A stretch of DNA of 64,000 nucleotides from Verrucomicrobiia bacterium (lineage in GTDB: Bacteria; Verrucomicrobiota; Verrucomicrobiia; Limisphaerales; Fontisphaeraceae): contig JAOAIT010000018.1 in assembly GCA_026414565.1 (NCBI GenBank), positions 186,001 through 250,000 on the forward strand, read 5' to 3'. The position numbers were made by a program, and so were the translations under genes. The first letter of the stretch is position 1. Each line of letters starts with the position of its first letter. The notes beneath the pieces were generated by a model that was given only the letters and a program-made list of their open reading frames with translations, had not been told where the DNA came from and did not search any database. Below are positions 8,950 to 18,112 of the stretch, in pieces.

Positions 8950-11895
8950 TCACTTGGCCGGGGCGGGCCGCTCCAGGACTTCACGCAGGGTGGACGTTAA
9001 TTGGGAGATGGTGTAAGGCTTGGGCAGGATGGCGAATATCCCGCCGAGGGAAAGCTCCCATTCGGCCAGTTCCACGCTGTAGCCCGTGGAAAAGATCACC
9101 CGCAGATCGGGTTGTTCGGCGCGCATGATTTGAATCAATTCCAGACCGCTCATGCCGCCAGGCAGGACCATATCCGTGAAAACGAGGGCGATTTCGTCCT
9201 TGCGGAGGCCCCAGATTTGCAGCGCCTCCGCTCCATGGCCGGCTTCGATCACCTGATAACCTGCCCGGCGCAGACAATTGGATATTCCGCGCCGCACTGA
9301 TGGCTCATCCTCGACCAGCAGGATGGTCTCAGTCCCACCGACAATCCGAGGTGCAGGGCCTTGCGATGTGGCGGCTGCCTCAGCCGACTTGGCCAGGGGC
9401 AGGTAAATCGTAAACGTGCTGCCGATGCCCACCTCACTTTTAACCTCAATCCATCCCTCGTGCTGCTTGACGATGCCCTCCACAGTGGCCAGGCCCAAAC
9501 CGGTGCCTTTGCCGGGCCCTTTGGTGGTAAAAAAGGGATCAAAGATGCGCGCCAGAACCTCCAAGGGCATGCCGCAACCCGTGTCACTGACCTCCAATAC
9601 GGCATATTGGCCGGTTTTGCCTTGGGGATGCTCGCTCAACTCGGCCTCAAGGATCTCCCTGGTATGCACGGCAACGCGCAAATCGCCCCCCTTGGGCATC
9701 GCGTCTCGCGCATTCACGGCCAGGTTTAGCAACACCTGTCCCAACAGGCTGGCATCTGCATTCACCCATGCCGGCTCCGCCGCAGGGGAGAAAATTACCT
9801 GAATATGTTCTCCCACGGAGCGCCGCAACAGTTTTAGCATGTCCATGACGCAAGCATTTAAATCCAGGACTTTTTTCTCCATTGGTGCACGCCGGCTGTA
9901 CAGCAGCAACTGACGTGTCAGATTCGCCGCCCGCTCGGCCAGCTTGTTCAATTCGTTAATGGACTCCCGCACAGGAGGCGACAACTGGGCATCCTCCAAA
10001 AGCTCCTGGTAGTGCATCATCATGGCCGCCAGGATGTTGTTGAAGTCATGCGCAATCCCGCCTGCCAGATGCCCGATGGCCTCCATTTTCTGCGCCTGGA
10101 AAAGCTGTTGTTGCAGCCGGTCACGTTCCGCCTCGGCGCGGTTGCGTGCCGTGACATCATTTAAGCAGAGCAAAAAGCGAGTTTGCCCATCAATGTTGAG
10201 ACGGCAAACATTGCCCTGTAGTTCAACCTGTTGTTTTTGCTTCGAGCCAGCCAGTGTCAGTTGACATTCGACCTCCGAGCAGCAATGCGTGGTGTTTTGT
10301 AGCTCCTGCAAACTGTGCAGCAACAGGCATTGCAGGCAGGCAACGCTGCTGCCGCAACCCGAAGACGCAGTCAGCGCATTCACGCACCGCAACACATCGC
10401 CGGGGCCGCCCTTGAAACAGGCATTCCATTCATGCGCCGGCACATCGGCCAGCATGCGTGCGGCCCGGTTGGCCCGCACAATTTTAAAATGTTCATCCAA
10501 CAACATCATCACCACGGGGGCCTGCTCATGCACCGCCTCCAATTCACGCTGGGAGGCCTGTAATTGACGCTCGGCCTGTCTTTGGGCCGTAATGTCAAAA
10601 ACAATTCCCTCCAAAAATTGCGGCGTCCCTTTTTCATCGTAGCAGGCCCGCCCTTTTTCGAAGACATGGCGAATCTGCCCATCTGGGCGGACAATGCGGT
10701 AAGTGGCCTCATACGCTCTCCTGGCGACCACGGCTTCCTCAACAATCTTGTCCAGCTCAGACAAATCATCGGGGTGCACCATGTCCGCATAAGTAAGTTT
10801 GCCCTCCGTAAAATCCGAGGGCGGGCGCCCGGTGATTGCCTGTGAGCCTTCGCTAAAGAAAGCAACCCTCCAGGGAGCGTGCACTTCGCATTTATAAACC
10901 CCGCCCGGGATATTGGCCAGGAGCATTTGCAACTGGCGCTCACGCTCCACCAGAATTTGCTCCATTTGTTGTTGCCGGCGCTCCGCCTGCAGGCGCTTCA
11001 ACGCGAAAGTGACATCCGCAGCCACTTCCGCCAAAAGAGCCAGCTCGCGCTCGGTAAAAGCGCTGGTGCTGGGGCTGCACACCGTCAGGCTGCCATAGAC
11101 ACCACCCTCATCAAACAGGGGAAAGGCCGCACATGACTTAATTTGATGCTCCTCGATGAGGTGACGCCAGGGAGCCAGCCTGGGATCATCTGATTCCATC
11201 TGTGACACCACAGGGCGTTGCCGGCGAATGGCCGTGCCGCTCGGCCCCAGTCCCTCCGGTCTTTCGTCGGCATAAACCACGATGGCCTCTTTTTTTATGG
11301 GCCGCAAACCAAAGGCCGCCAATGGAAGGACTTGAGAGGTAGGGGGATTCAACTTTCCCGCCCACGCCAAACAGAACCCGCCCAGTTCCACGATGGCCCG
11401 ACAACTCGACTCCATCAAATCCTGTTCCGACTGAACCCGCACGACCGTTTGATTTACCGCGCTCAAGGTGGCATAAAGCCGACTGAGCCGGCGGGCTTCC
11501 TCTTCTTTTTCCTTGCGCAGGGTAATATCCGTGGCCACGGTGGCAAACCGTCCGGGAGCCGGACTGAAGACCGAGATCAGGAAATGCTTGCGCATCGGCT
11601 CGTAATACGTCTCAAACTGTTCAGCAATGCCCGATTGAGCCACACGCGCGTAAACCTCGAGGTAGGGGGGCGGTGATTGCTGATAGACTTCCGATGCCAG
11701 TTTGCCGTTGGCTTGCTCCCAGCGAATTCCGGTGACTTGGGTAAAGGCAGGATTGGTGTCAAGTATGCGGTAATCCAATGGTTTTCCCAATTCATCACAC
11801 ACCAGCTCATGCAGCACCACGATTTCCGTCATGTGCTCATGCAAGAGCTCGATTCCCTTGACCAGGGAATGTCTGTTGGGCTGACCGGAGTTCAT
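8950..11895 (-). CDS. Hybrid sensor histidine kinase (PAS-GAF-PAS-PAS-HisKA-HATPase-REC)
   Basis: 981 residues from the ATG at 11895 (an in-frame GTG lies 21 bases upstream). Domains in order: N-terminal PAS (about 15-125), GAF (145-310), PAS/PAC (325-450), a second PAS with a cysteine-rich insert (455-580), and HisKA with the phospho-acceptor motif LAGGIAHDFNN (about 610-680). Then come HATPase_c (N box NLAVNARDAMP, G1 DTGCGMP, G2 GKGTGLGL) and a C-terminal receiver with VEDEP, the phospho-acceptor FTDMVLPGG and KPYT. No transmembrane segment is visible, so it is probably a cytoplasmic sensor. No partner response regulator or output gene is adjacent. The insert (about residues 490-545) has eight or more cysteines, including GCG and CLQC, suggesting metal or redox sensing. 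Confidence 0.92.
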   Translation of the reverse strand: MNSGQPNRHSLVKGIELLHEHMTEIVVLHELVCDELGKPLDYRILDTNPAFTQVTGIRWEQANGKLASEVYQQSPPPYLEVYARVAQSGIAEQFETYYEPMRKHFLISVFSPAPGRFATVATDITLRKEKEEEARRLSRLYATLSAVNQTVVRVQSEQDLMESSCRAIVELGGFCLAWAGKLNPPTSQVLPLAAFGLRPIKKEAIVVYADERPEGLGPSGTAIRRQRPVVSQMESDDPRLAPWRHLIEEHQIKSCAAFPLFDEGGVYGSLTVCSPSTSAFTERELALLAEVAADVTFALKRLQAERRQQQMEQILVERERQLQMLLANIPGGVYKCEVHAPWRVAFFSEGSQAITGRPPSDFTEGKLTYADMVHPDDLSELDKIVEEAVVARRAYEATYRIVRPDGQIRHVFEKGRACYDEKGTPQFLEGIVFDITAQRQAERQLQASQRELEAVHEQAPVVMMLLDEHFKIVRANRAARMLADVPAHEWNACFKGGPGDVLRCVNALTASSGCGSSVACLQCLLLHSLQELQNTTHCCSEVECQLTLAGSKQKQQVELQGNVCRLNIDGQTRFLLCLNDVTARNRAEAERDRLQQQLFQAQKMEAIGHLAGGIAHDFNNILAAMMMHYQELLEDAQLSPPVRESINELNKLAERAANLTRQLLLYSRRAPMEKKVLDLNACVMDMLKLLRRSVGEHIQVIFSPAAEPAWVNADASLLGQVLLNLAVNARDAMPKGGDLRVAVHTREILEAELSEHPQGKTGQYAVLEVSDTGCGMPLEVLARIFDPFFTTKGPGKGTGLGLATVEGIVKQHEGWIEVKSEVGIGSTFTIYLPLAKSAEAAATSQGPAPRIVGGTETILLVEDEPSVRRGISNCLRRAGYQVIEAGHGAEALQIWGLRKDEIALVFTDMVLPGGMSGLELIQIMRAEQPDLRVIFSTGYSVELAEWELSLGGIFAILPKPYTISQLTSTLREVLERPAPAK

Positions 11896-12041
11896 ACAAA
11901 TAGCACTGACAACCACGCCCTTGCACCCCCACGCGAGCGCAGCCAGAGAGTGTGTCTAAATTGATATCGGCGATTTATGGAAAAAATCAATTTTATTCGA
12001 CAAACTAAAAGCTGTTTCAGTTAAGAAAGCTAATAGAGTCT

Positions 12042-14792
12042 TCAATGCCGCCGCAGAGCCAGCCGGTGATCAATGCGGCGGGTTTGCTGATAATCCAGCG
12101 GGGGCAGGTCGGTCAGGGTAGGGGATTCTGTCTCCTGCAGAATGGCCCTGGCGCGTTGCTGCAGTTCCTGCCAGCGCGGCCAATCCAACGAAGGAGCATG
12201 GGCAATTTGGCGCAGGGTGCTGCGCCATTCGATGATGATGCGGTCGATATCGCCCACCCCCAGCCATTCCGTAACGAAACGATGTTTGCTTTCGGGCTGC
12301 CGATGCACGGCAGCCACGATTTGCTCGGCCCCGGCACCGTAATGCGGCGGCAAACCGTTTTCCAGATAGCCGGGGATGGTTTGCAGTCCGTAAAGTTTCT
12401 GACAGGCAATCGCCAACCGGCCGGCCCACCGGCTTTCCTCACCGGAAAAGCGAAAACCGGCATCCAGATTGGCCAGCTCATAAATCATCTCTTCAAGCGG
12501 ACAAGACTCATCTTCAAGTCCGGCGGCGATGGCCAGTCCGTCACCTTGATGGAAGAAGCTGACGACGCGGCCGCGCAGCGTGGGCACCCCCCGTGCATCC
12601 ACCAGCCCGAGGCGGCGCCACAACATGGCGGCCCCACTCCCCGTGGGGAGTTGCCGGCAGGTTTCAAGGTGCGGGCATTGCTGACAGTCGGCGGGCAAAA
12701 CTTCGCGGGTCACGGGTTTCCAGATTGGCACGCCGTGGGCGTCCACTGCCACCTTCAATGGCATTTGAGCCAGGCTGACCATGGCCATCAATTTATGGCC
12801 GCGGTTTTCAAATCGCACCACGGGCAGACGTTGCGCCGCAAAACGTTGCCGCAATAATGGCTCCACCTTTTCAGCCCACAGCTCCGGCGTGGTAATTCGT
12901 CCCGGCCAGCGCAGCAACCGCCGCACCCATTTGACCATTTCCAACCGCCCATCATGTAATATGTCCGCCACCGTGACGGCCCGCCCGTGGACGGGTGATG
13001 CCCCCTCATGCTGTTCCAAGACTACCAGGGCCCCATGTCCCAGTTTCTCCAATGCCTGAGGCACCGCCAGCGCTGGCCGCCATTGGAGCAGTTCCTGGAG
13101 TGTCCCCCGCCGTTCTCCAATCTCTGGAGTGTCATCCTGGGGAGGCAGCAGTTTAAGGGCGTCCAAAAGAGGGCCCGGCGGCGCCAACAGCACTTGTACT
13201 TCACCGGCCGGCCGTTCACATAGGGATGGCAGCGGCTCCCATTCCGCCCGGCTATTAAGCATCTGGTGGACTTTGCGCCGCACATGACGGGCGCGCTCGG
13301 CATCGGTTTTCAGTCCGCATGGCGTGTGGGGGTATTTGAGACTCTCCTCCACCCCCAGCGTGACCGTACGAGTCGTGAAGAGCCTTTGTTGCACGCGCAC
13401 CGCTTCGGCAAAAGGATCGCGGCCGGCCTCGGCCGCAGCCGCCATCAACCCCAGCAAGGTGTTCCAGTCCACCATGCCATTGCGTTGCAAATGCGCGGGG
13501 TAACCATCGCGCAGGCGTATTTCGTTGGCGCCGACCAGCACATAACCGGTTTCGTCTATGCCGCGGCGGCCAGCCCGGCCAAACATTTGGAGGATTTCAT
13601 CGGGACGCAGGGCCTGCTCGAGTTGATCGCGCCGGTAGGAATCACCCGCCAGCGCCACGCTGCGCAGCGAGAAATTGATGCCGGCCGCCAGCCCCATCGT
13701 GGCCACCACCACCCGCAAGGCACCCCCTTTGGCCAATGGCTCAATCACGCCGGCGCGGGCCGCATAACTCAGCCCGCTGTGATGATAAGCCACGCGAGCC
13801 CGCAACATTCGGGCCAAATCCTCGCCAACCAACCGCTTTTGCTCCAGGGTGAGCGTCAACGGATGGGGGCAGGGAAGCTGACGGGCCAGTTCTCTGGCAA
13901 TGGATTCCGCGTTGGCCCGGCGCGGAGCAAAAAGAAGAATGGGCCCAAGCCCCTCAGCCAGGGCACGGGCGCAAAAGCGCGCCCAATAACCGCGAATTTC
14001 GGCCGGCAGCCGGTAACTGAGCCTTTCCACATCCACCTCCTCCAGAGGCACGGGACGGATTTTATCTTCAATGAGCACCGCCTTGCGGCCCAGGCGGCGA
14101 AGCCAGCGCACGATGTCCTGGGGATTGGCCACACTGCCGCTCAAAAGCAGCAATTGGGTTTGCGGGGGGGCCAGAGCCAGAGCCAGTTCATAGTTCAAGC
14201 CCCGATCCGGATCCCCCAAAAGCTGGTATTCGTCCACCACCAGCAGGGTTGGCCCCACGCCGCGAACCAGCCGGTATTTTTGGGTTTCCAAGGTGGCCAC
14301 CAGAATGGAGGCCTCCAGGTTTTCGGCCAAATCGCCGGTGGCAATGCCCACATCCCACCCGCGAGCCCGCCATTCCGCCAGCTTGTCATTGGCCAGCGCG
14401 CGGGTGGGCACTGTGTAAATCGCCTGACCACGGTTTTTGCCCTGTTTGCTCCAAAGTTCAAAAATCAGCGTTTTGCCGGCACCGGTGGGGGCCTGCACCA
14501 CCACGTCTTTGCCCTCGCGCAAGGCATTGACGGCCTGCTGTTGCCAAAGGTCCGGCACCACCACCGATTGACTCAAGGTGGCTGTGCCGTTGAGGGCATC
14601 CTTCAGCGTGTCCACAACCTCAAGGTAGCGCAGCTTGGGCAGGGGGTGAAGCCCGCAGAAGAAATCTTTGCTGCATCCTCCCGCAACTCTGCACCATCTG
14701 TGCCTTGGAAACGGGGCATCCGGCTGCGCCACGAAGCAGGAAGAAATGAAGGTTGTCAGGCCGGGGCGCGTCTGATAGCAACGGAGGGACAT
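12042..14792 (-). CDS. Ski2-like DEAD/DEAH-box helicase with a Cys-x2-Cys-x5-Cys cluster
   Basis: A superfamily 2 helicase of about 916 residues. Walker A is APTGAGKT (about residue 100), motif Ia VPTRALANDK, motif II DEYQ (about 186), motif III LSGS and motif VI QMFGRAGRRG (about 402-411). Homology starts only near residue 50 (PDLWQQQAVNAL), so the true start may be an internal GTG near 14615; the ATG at 14792 is the longest start that does not run far into rsgA. After the helicase core, a cluster CQQCPHLETC (about 702-711) suggests an Fe-S or zinc site. A C-terminal helical domain follows. The ATG overlaps the divergent rsgA start codon by two bases. Confidence 0.85.
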   Translation of the reverse strand: MSLRCYQTRPGLTTFISSCFVAQPDAPFPRHRWCRVAGGCSKDFFCGLHPLPKLRYLEVVDTLKDALNGTATLSQSVVVPDLWQQQAVNALREGKDVVVQAPTGAGKTLIFELWSKQGKNRGQAIYTVPTRALANDKLAEWRARGWDVGIATGDLAENLEASILVATLETQKYRLVRGVGPTLLVVDEYQLLGDPDRGLNYELALALAPPQTQLLLLSGSVANPQDIVRWLRRLGRKAVLIEDKIRPVPLEEVDVERLSYRLPAEIRGYWARFCARALAEGLGPILLFAPRRANAESIARELARQLPCPHPLTLTLEQKRLVGEDLARMLRARVAYHHSGLSYAARAGVIEPLAKGGALRVVVATMGLAAGINFSLRSVALAGDSYRRDQLEQALRPDEILQMFGRAGRRGIDETGYVLVGANEIRLRDGYPAHLQRNGMVDWNTLLGLMAAAAEAGRDPFAEAVRVQQRLFTTRTVTLGVEESLKYPHTPCGLKTDAERARHVRRKVHQMLNSRAEWEPLPSLCERPAGEVQVLLAPPGPLLDALKLLPPQDDTPEIGERRGTLQELLQWRPALAVPQALEKLGHGALVVLEQHEGASPVHGRAVTVADILHDGRLEMVKWVRRLLRWPGRITTPELWAEKVEPLLRQRFAAQRLPVVRFENRGHKLMAMVSLAQMPLKVAVDAHGVPIWKPVTREVLPADCQQCPHLETCRQLPTGSGAAMLWRRLGLVDARGVPTLRGRVVSFFHQGDGLAIAAGLEDESCPLEEMIYELANLDAGFRFSGEESRWAGRLAIACQKLYGLQTIPGYLENGLPPHYGAGAEQIVAAVHRQPESKHRFVTEWLGVGDIDRIIIEWRSTLRQIAHAPSLDWPRWQELQQRARAILQETESPTLTDLPPLDYQQTRRIDHRLALRRH
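14783..14788 (+). promoter_or_regulatory. Ribosome binding site of rsgA
   Basis: GGAGGG sits two bases before the ATG at 14791. It is one of the few strong Shine-Dalgarno sequences in this window and fixes the rsgA start. If the helicase start at 14792 were used, its first codon would lie in the same few bases on the other strand. Confidence 0.6.
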
Positions 14793-15876
14793 GACCGGTG
14801 GTAATACAGACAAGCGCGCACCTTTGACCCTGGCAACGCTAGGGTGGTCCGCCGAATGGGAGGCACGTTTTAAGGAACTGCAACAGCCCACCTGGGAACC
14901 GGGGAGGGTGGTGGTGGAGGACAAACACCATTATGTGGTCTTTACCCGCCACGGGGCTTTGCGCGCCCGGGCCGCCGGACGCTTGTTGCATCGCGCCGCC
15001 CAGCCGTCGGAGCTGCCCAAAGTGGGAGACTGGGTGGCGCTCGTGGCCTATCCCGCCGAAGAAAAAGCCGTCATCCAACATGTTCTGCCCAGAAAGACCC
15101 GTCTGGCGCGGAAAGTGCCCGGCAAGGAAGTCACCGAACAGGTGCTTGTCACCAATGTGGATACCGCCTTTGTTGTGCAGGCCTTGGACAATACTTTCAA
15201 TCCGCGTCTGCTGGAACGGTTCTTGGTGATGGTGGTGGAAGGGGGCATTCAACCTGTGGTTCTGCTGAACAAATGTGATTTAAGCAAGGATGTGCCAGGG
15301 CAACAGGCCGAGGCACAGGCCTGCGCGGGTAGCGCGCCGGTGCTGGCAGTCAGCGCCAAAACAGGCAAAGGCATCAAAGCGTTGTGGGAATATATTGCCC
15401 CCCAGCAGACCGTGGTTTTTCTGGGCATCTCCGGGGTGGGCAAATCGAGTTTGATTAACCGCTTGTACGGCGAGGAAGTTGCCGCCACGGCCGAGGTACG
15501 CGAATCGGACCATAAAGGCCGCCATACCACCACCTGGCGCGAGCTGATCGTGCTGCCCAATGGCGGCTTGGTCATTGACACACCCGGCATGCGCGAATTC
15601 CATCTCTGGATGGCCGGCGAGAGTTTGCCCGAGGCGTTTCCAGATATTTACGCGCTGGCTGCAGGATGCAAATTCAACGATTGCACGCACACCGTGGAAA
15701 AGGGCTGTGCGGTGCAGGCAGCGGTGGCGGCCGGTCAGCTTGCGCCCGAACGCCTGGCGAGCTTTCACAAGCTGCGCCAGGAGCTGGAGTATCTGGAGAA
15801 GGCGGGCAGATTGCGCCACCGGCGGGGCGGGGGACGGCCCAAGGACTTTCTGGCGGCCCACGAGGAGGAGGCTTGA
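14791..15876 (+). CDS. rsgA: Ribosome small-subunit-dependent GTPase RsgA
   Basis: A circularly permuted GTPase of 361 residues that acts late in 30S subunit maturation. Residues about 30-110 form the OB-fold. The permuted G motifs follow: G4 NKCD, then G1 GISGVGKSS (Lys about 218), then G3 DTPGM. The C-terminal zinc finger has Cys 293, Cys 298, His 300 and Cys 306 (CKFNDCTHTVEKGC). Length and motif order are standard for YjeQ/RsgA. The start has a strong GGAGGG ribosome binding site. It is divergent from the helicase; the next gene on the same strand begins about 50 bases later. Confidence 0.95.
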   Translation: MTGGNTDKRAPLTLATLGWSAEWEARFKELQQPTWEPGRVVVEDKHHYVVFTRHGALRARAAGRLLHRAAQPSELPKVGDWVALVAYPAEEKAVIQHVLPRKTRLARKVPGKEVTEQVLVTNVDTAFVVQALDNTFNPRLLERFLVMVVEGGIQPVVLLNKCDLSKDVPGQQAEAQACAGSAPVLAVSAKTGKGIKALWEYIAPQQTVVFLGISGVGKSSLINRLYGEEVAATAEVRESDHKGRHTTTWRELIVLPNGGLVIDTPGMREFHLWMAGESLPEAFPDIYALAAGCKFNDCTHTVEKGCAVQAAVAAGQLAPERLASFHKLRQELEYLEKAGRLRHRRGGGRPKDFLAAHEEEA

Positions 15877-15928
15877 CCCTGTATTTTTTCTCACGCTCTT
15901 GACCCACGGCCTGCCAGGGGGCATGATT

Positions 15929-16453
15929 ATGCCCATGAAGCGAGCCGCCAGATTACCCTCCCCGGATGAGGTACAACAAAAGGCTGTTAAAAAAATTGAT
16001 GAAGAACGGGAATTATTGCGCCGCCGCATGATGATGTGGGACGGAGGCAAACGCAGCCGCATCACGCTTTTTGATTTAAGCAACAAGCAGGAGCTTTTTC
16101 TGGAGCTTGAAGGACTGGGGTGGAAACGCTTTCAGGACGTGGCAGTCGAACCCCACGATTGGAATGTCCATCATGGAGCCGCCCTGCCCACGCCCGCCGA
16201 ACTCTATGAAGCGCTTGAGAATGAGCACGGCGCCGTCATCCAGCAGGAATTAGTCCGGCTGCGTGACGAGGTTCTGCCTCGCATTCAACGGTCCCCCAAT
16301 CAGCGCGGAATTTACACCTGTGCCGGCTTGCACCCTTTTGTGGTCCAGTACCTTATGGACACACTGCGTGAAAGTGGATGGTGGGTGGAATTTGCCCCCA
16401 CCACCATGGGCGTGGAAAAACAACTTTTGATCAGTCCCAAGACCGGGGGTTGA
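15929..16453 (+). CDS. Conserved-looking hypothetical protein
   Basis: 174 residues from the ATG at 15929, chosen over ATGs at 15923 and 15935 because AGGGGG (15916-15921) is then 7 bases upstream. The N-terminal 40 residues are charged and probably helical (KKIDEERELLRRR). The middle has FDLSNKQELF and an LGWKRFQDVAV segment, and the C-terminal half an LHPFVVQYLM segment. No signal peptide or membrane segment is visible. I do not recognise a family. It follows rsgA on the same strand and converges on the Gfo/Idh gene 13 bases beyond its stop. Confidence 0.7.
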   Translation: MPMKRAARLPSPDEVQQKAVKKIDEERELLRRRMMMWDGGKRSRITLFDLSNKQELFLELEGLGWKRFQDVAVEPHDWNVHHGAALPTPAELYEALENEHGAVIQQELVRLRDEVLPRIQRSPNQRGIYTCAGLHPFVVQYLMDTLRESGWWVEFAPTTMGVEKQLLISPKTGG

Positions 16454-16466
16454 AGCGGTTAAATCC

Positions 16467-17954
16467 CTAAATCGCCTGCGGTTCCCAGCCTTTGCGGTAT
16501 TCCCGGGTCAAATAACGATTGGCCTCAGGGCGATTGGTGATGGTGCCACGAGCAGCGTCCCACAGCAGCCGCCGGCCTCCCATCCGCAGCGAGACGGCTG
16601 CCAGGTTGAAGGCCTCCGTTATCGGGCCAGCCAGCAGGAAGTCACCATCCGTCTTTTGCCCCACCCGCAGGGCATGCGTCCAATTGGGAATCTCACGTGG
16701 CGGAGGCTTGAGGGAGTCAATCTCCTGTTTGGGCAGGGGCAAGACTCGGGGATTCTGCCCCAGGAAACCGGCCAGAATGATGCGCTCCTCCCCGACCCAC
16801 ATCATCCCTTCGGCGGGCAGCTCGCCGCCTTCTTTTTCCAGCTCGGGCGGGGTGGGTGGCCGCATTCCGCCATCGTACCAGTACAGGTTGATTTCCGGAC
16901 GGTCTCCTTTTGCCGCAAACTTAAAACGCACGGTGCTGGCCACCGGAAAGGAATAATCATTTTGAATGATGACACTGACCTGATCGCGCACCTCGCAGAC
17001 GTGGCTGGGAGTGGACTCCACCCACACCGGAGCATCCAAGGCCAGCTCTTGAAACACCCGCCACAGGCTGTAATGTCCCATGTCGGCAATCGGTCCGCCG
17101 CCAAACTCATACCAGCCCCGGAAGACCGCATGAGTATAGTGCGGATGATACGGACGGGGCAGGGAGGGGCCGAGCCATAAATCCCAGTCAAAGCCCTTCG
17201 GCACAGGGGGGCGTTCTGTTGGCAGCGTGGCATACTGCGGCCAGAACGGACGGTTGGACCAATTGTGGATTTCTTTGAGCCGGCCAATGACGCCCTGCCG
17301 CGTCCAGTGCACCAGACGGCGCACGGCGTCGCCCGCGTTGGCCGGCAGAAAGTGCGTGGCAGCCCCGGTTTGGCGGGCAGTTTCGATGACCCATCGCCCT
17401 TCGGTGACACGGTTGGCCAGTGGCTTGTGGGTGACCACCTTTTTGCCTTTTTTCATCGCTTTGATGGCGATTACCGCATGCAGATGATCCGGGGTCATGA
17501 TTTTGACACAATCCACATCCTTGGCAGTTTCCAACAGTTCACGGAAATCGGCGTAAGCCTGCACCCCGCGGAATTGGGCCTGCTGCCGTACTCTGGCGTA
17601 AGCGCCCTCAATCATGACTTTGGCCACCTCCCGCCCGCCCGGGATGCCCGGCCGCTCCTTGCGCCATTGCGGCTGGCCAATAGCCTCAGCCACGGCGCTG
17701 CGAATGCCGTCCTTGGACCAATCCACATAATCCTGCGAATCCTCATTGGGATCGCAGGCGGCCACATATTGCAGCTCCGGCTGCTTCAATTCATGCGCCA
17801 TTTCACGCAAACCCTGCGTGCCACAGCCAATGAGGGCCACCGTCATTTTCTCATTGGGCGAAATCTGTCCCGCGCCTCCCAACACATGACGGGGCACCAC
17901 GGTGAAGATGGCGGCGGCTACGGCGCTGTTTTTGAGGAATTGACGGCGTTTCAT
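16467..17954 (-). CDS. Gfo/Idh/MocA-family oxidoreductase with a Tat-like leader
   Basis: 495 residues. The N-terminus MKRRQFLKNSAVAAA is a twin-arginine-type or Sec-type export leader, common in this family in planctomycetes and Verrucomicrobiota. A Rossmann NAD(P) site (VALIGCGTQG) follows, then MTPDHLHAVIAIKAM and a THKPLAN motif at residues 175-181. In most family members that motif reads EKP; here Glu is His 176, while the catalytic-region Lys 177 is kept. The C-terminal half has the WYEFGGGPIADMGHY segment typical of the family's substrate domain. A periplasmic sugar or polyol dehydrogenase is inferred; the substrate cannot be told from sequence. 158 bases of spacer separate it from the DUF2249 gene upstream. 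Confidence 0.88.
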   Translation of the reverse strand: MKRRQFLKNSAVAAAIFTVVPRHVLGGAGQISPNEKMTVALIGCGTQGLREMAHELKQPELQYVAACDPNEDSQDYVDWSKDGIRSAVAEAIGQPQWRKERPGIPGGREVAKVMIEGAYARVRQQAQFRGVQAYADFRELLETAKDVDCVKIMTPDHLHAVIAIKAMKKGKKVVTHKPLANRVTEGRWVIETARQTGAATHFLPANAGDAVRRLVHWTRQGVIGRLKEIHNWSNRPFWPQYATLPTERPPVPKGFDWDLWLGPSLPRPYHPHYTHAVFRGWYEFGGGPIADMGHYSLWRVFQELALDAPVWVESTPSHVCEVRDQVSVIIQNDYSFPVASTVRFKFAAKGDRPEINLYWYDGGMRPPTPPELEKEGGELPAEGMMWVGEERIILAGFLGQNPRVLPLPKQEIDSLKPPPREIPNWTHALRVGQKTDGDFLLAGPITEAFNLAAVSLRMGGRRLLWDAARGTITNRPEANRYLTREYRKGWEPQAI

Positions 17955-18112
17955 AGAATCGGCTTTGCGCTGATGTTGGCTTTCGCCGTCAGACTAATGC
18001 CAGGCGGCACCGCTGGCAAGCGGCAGATATTGCCTGCACAGCGGGCTGGCCGAGATCCCCAAGGCAGCCCACCTGTTAGCCACAAGCCATGGTGAGCTTT
18101 GCGGCGATTGTG

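Noticed and set aside
13266-14804. 512-codon plus-strand open frame opposite the helicase
   Set aside because: It is antisense to clear helicase motifs, and its translation shows no domain. In GC-rich DNA long antisense frames are common.
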